NCBI GenBank assembly: GCA_927911745.1
Contig: CAKMQF010000040.1
Coordinates: 1-17,092 of the forward strand
DNA from: an uncultured Gemella sp.
Lineage (GTDB): Bacteria > Bacillota > Bacilli > Staphylococcales > Gemellaceae
Length of the DNA stretch: 17,092 nucleotides
Direction of reading: 5' to 3'
Shown in pieces: positions 15,463-17,092 of this stretch. Positions within the stretch are counted from its first letter, which is position 1. Every line of letters starts with the position of its first letter. The notes beneath the pieces were generated by a model. It was given only the letters and a program-made list of their open reading frames with translations. It did not search any database and was not told where the DNA came from. The translations under genes and the position numbers were made by a program.

Positions 15463-17092
15463 TTTTAATTTTCTCTACAACTGCTTCAACTGTAAATCCG
15501 TATTCTTCGATTACTTTATTAGCAGGTGCAGACGCTCCAAATTTATCAATTCCGATAGCTAATCCATCTAAACCTACATATTTGTACCAAAGAGCACTGT
15601 TACCCATTTCTAATGATACACGACGACGGATATTTAATGGTAGTAATTCCTCTTTGTATTCTTTAGATTGCTCTTCAAATAACTCTACTGACGGCATACT
15701 TACTACACGTACTTTAGATCCATCTTTTTCTAATTCACGTGCTACATCAATCGCTAATGCAACTTCTGAACCTGTTGCGATTAAAATAGTATCAAAGTCT
15801 GCTGATGTTTCATAAACAACATATGCACCTTTAGAAACTTTTTCGAATGAAGAATTTTCTAAGATTGGTAAGTTTTGACGAGTTAGAACAATTGAAGTTG
15901 GTCTATCGTTAGTTTTTTGCGATAAGTACCAAGCAGCTTGTGTTTCAGTCGCATCAGCTGGTCTGAATACATAAGTATTCGGTATTGTTCTTAATGATGC
16001 TAAGTGTTCTATTGGTTCGTGAGTTGGTCCATCTTCACCTACTGCAATACTATCGTGAGTGAATACATATGTTACTGGTAGGTTTTGTAATGCTGATAGT
16101 CTTAATGCACCTTTTAGATAGTCTGAGAATACGAAGAATGTACCACCGAATACACGTACACCACCGTGTAACATCAATCCGTTTAATACAGTAGCCATTG
16201 CAAATTCACGAACACCAAATTGAACATTACGTTCTGTTCTGTGTGCATCATCTTGTAAGTTATCACCTTTAATAAATGTCATGTTTGAGTGAGAAAGGTC
16301 AGCCGAACCTCCGAAGAATGTTGGTAATACTGCTGCAACACTGTTAATAGCATCTTGAGAAGAGTTACGAGTTGCTTGCGCTTCTCCTACATTTTTAAAG
16401 CTAAAACTTTCTTTAGATAAGCGGCTGATATCTTCACGAGATAGAACTTCTTCTAATTCTTTTGCTAACTCAGGGTATGCTGCTTTATAATCCACATATA
16501 ATTTTTCCCATTTAACATATTCACTTTCTCCACGATCTGCAACATTAGCTTTGAAATCAGCATATACATCAGCAGGAATATCGAATGGTTCATTTTCCCA
16601 ACCGATTTCTTTTCTGAATAATGCAGTCTCTTCGTCACCTAACGGAGCTCGTGAACCCCATTTGTTCCTTGTCTATTAGGAGAACCAGCTCCGATAATAG
16701 TTTTAACTTCGATTAATGTTGGTTTATCAGATTTTTTAGCTTGTTCTATTGCAGCATTTACCGCTTCAACATCAGAACCATCTTCAACAAGAATTGTATT
16801 CCATCCATATGCTTCGTATCTAGCACGTACATTTTCTGAAAATGCATCTTTAGTTTCACCGTCTAAACAAATATCATTTGAATCATATAATACTACAAGT
16901 TTATTTAGTTTTTGAACTGCTGCAAAACTTGATGCCTCAGAAGCAACACCTTCCATGATATCACCATCACCACAAATTACATAAGTATAGTGGTCAAATA
17001 GTTCATAACCTTCTTTATTATACTTAGCAGCTAAGTATCTTTCTGCTAAAGCCATACCAACTGCAGTAGAGATACCTTGACCAAGAGGACCT
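15452..17092 (-). CDS. tkt: transketolase, 5' end outside window (one frameshift)
   Basis: Thiamine-diphosphate enzyme of the pentose phosphate pathway that moves two-carbon ketol units between sugar phosphates. The visible part (about 546 of an expected 660 residues) begins [19 protein letters not shown], includes the TPP/Mg motif [18 protein letters not shown] ending in YDSNDI, then the pyrimidine domain with [19 protein letters not shown], and a C-terminal domain ending ...[10 protein letters not shown] missing base near 16650 splits it. Corrected, the joint reads [24 protein letters not shown] and the frame runs through 16640-16496 into the next piece. Missing at the 5' end is the N-terminal part of the PP domain. 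The stop overlaps the S1-protein gene. Confidence 0.95.

Noticed and set aside
1..17092. CRISPR arrays, toxin-antitoxin pairs, defence islands, insertion sequences, prophage genes
   Set aside because: No regularly spaced repeats, transposase or integrase motifs, or unexplained gene clusters were seen. Every minus-strand gene belongs to a known housekeeping or metabolic family.

Overview
The window reads as a core-genome segment of an AT-rich, low-GC Gram-positive bacterium (Firmicutes, Bacillales-like). The evidence is the sufCDSUB gene order, a yqhY-nusB-xseA-xseB-ispA cluster, a T-box in front of alaS, strong AAGGAG-type ribosome sites and U-tailed hairpin terminators. The overall look would fit Gemella or a close relative, but the genus is an inference I could not test. 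No transposase, phage, CRISPR or tRNA gene was seen.

Layout, right to left on the minus strand (all certain genes are on it): (1) 17092-15094, the 3' two thirds of a transketolase gene, overlapping a small S1-domain RNA-binding protein gene. (2) 15087-12090, a consensus promoter, an alanine-type T-box leader with GCU specifier, alaS and its terminator. (3) 12074-8898, an extended -10 promoter, then yqhY, nusB, xseA, xseB and ispA, closely spaced or overlapping, then a terminator. (4) 8600-8873, on the PLUS strand, a roughly 260-nt noncoding RNA locus with its own -10 box, long-range closing helix and strong terminator; it is the least explained element here. (5) 8442-5485, glycerate kinase, a drug/metabolite-type permease and a membrane-anchored C39-type cysteine peptidase, in an apparent operon ending in a strong terminator. 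(6) 5437-185, the Fe-S cluster assembly operon sufC-sufD-sufS-sufU-sufB with a TTGATA-17-TATAAT promoter and a terminator. (7) 1-134, a possible C-terminal coding end on the plus strand, converging on suf.

Working together: SufS/SufU mobilise sulfur and SufB-SufC-SufD scaffold Fe-S clusters. XseA/XseB form exonuclease VII, IspA makes the prenyl diphosphate precursor, and NusB acts in rRNA antitermination. AlaRS expression is set by uncharged tRNA-Ala through the T-box.

A dominant technical feature is reading-frame breakage. I count 15 small indels in eight otherwise well-conserved genes (sufB 5, sufU 1, sufS 2, C39 peptidase 2, ispA 1, xseA 2, alaS 1, tkt 1), most of them a base gained or lost in an A/T homopolymer. 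Essential genes such as alaS, tkt and the suf set are hit and reading resumes perfectly after each break. I therefore read these as sequencing/assembly errors and give the gene extents as they would be after correction.
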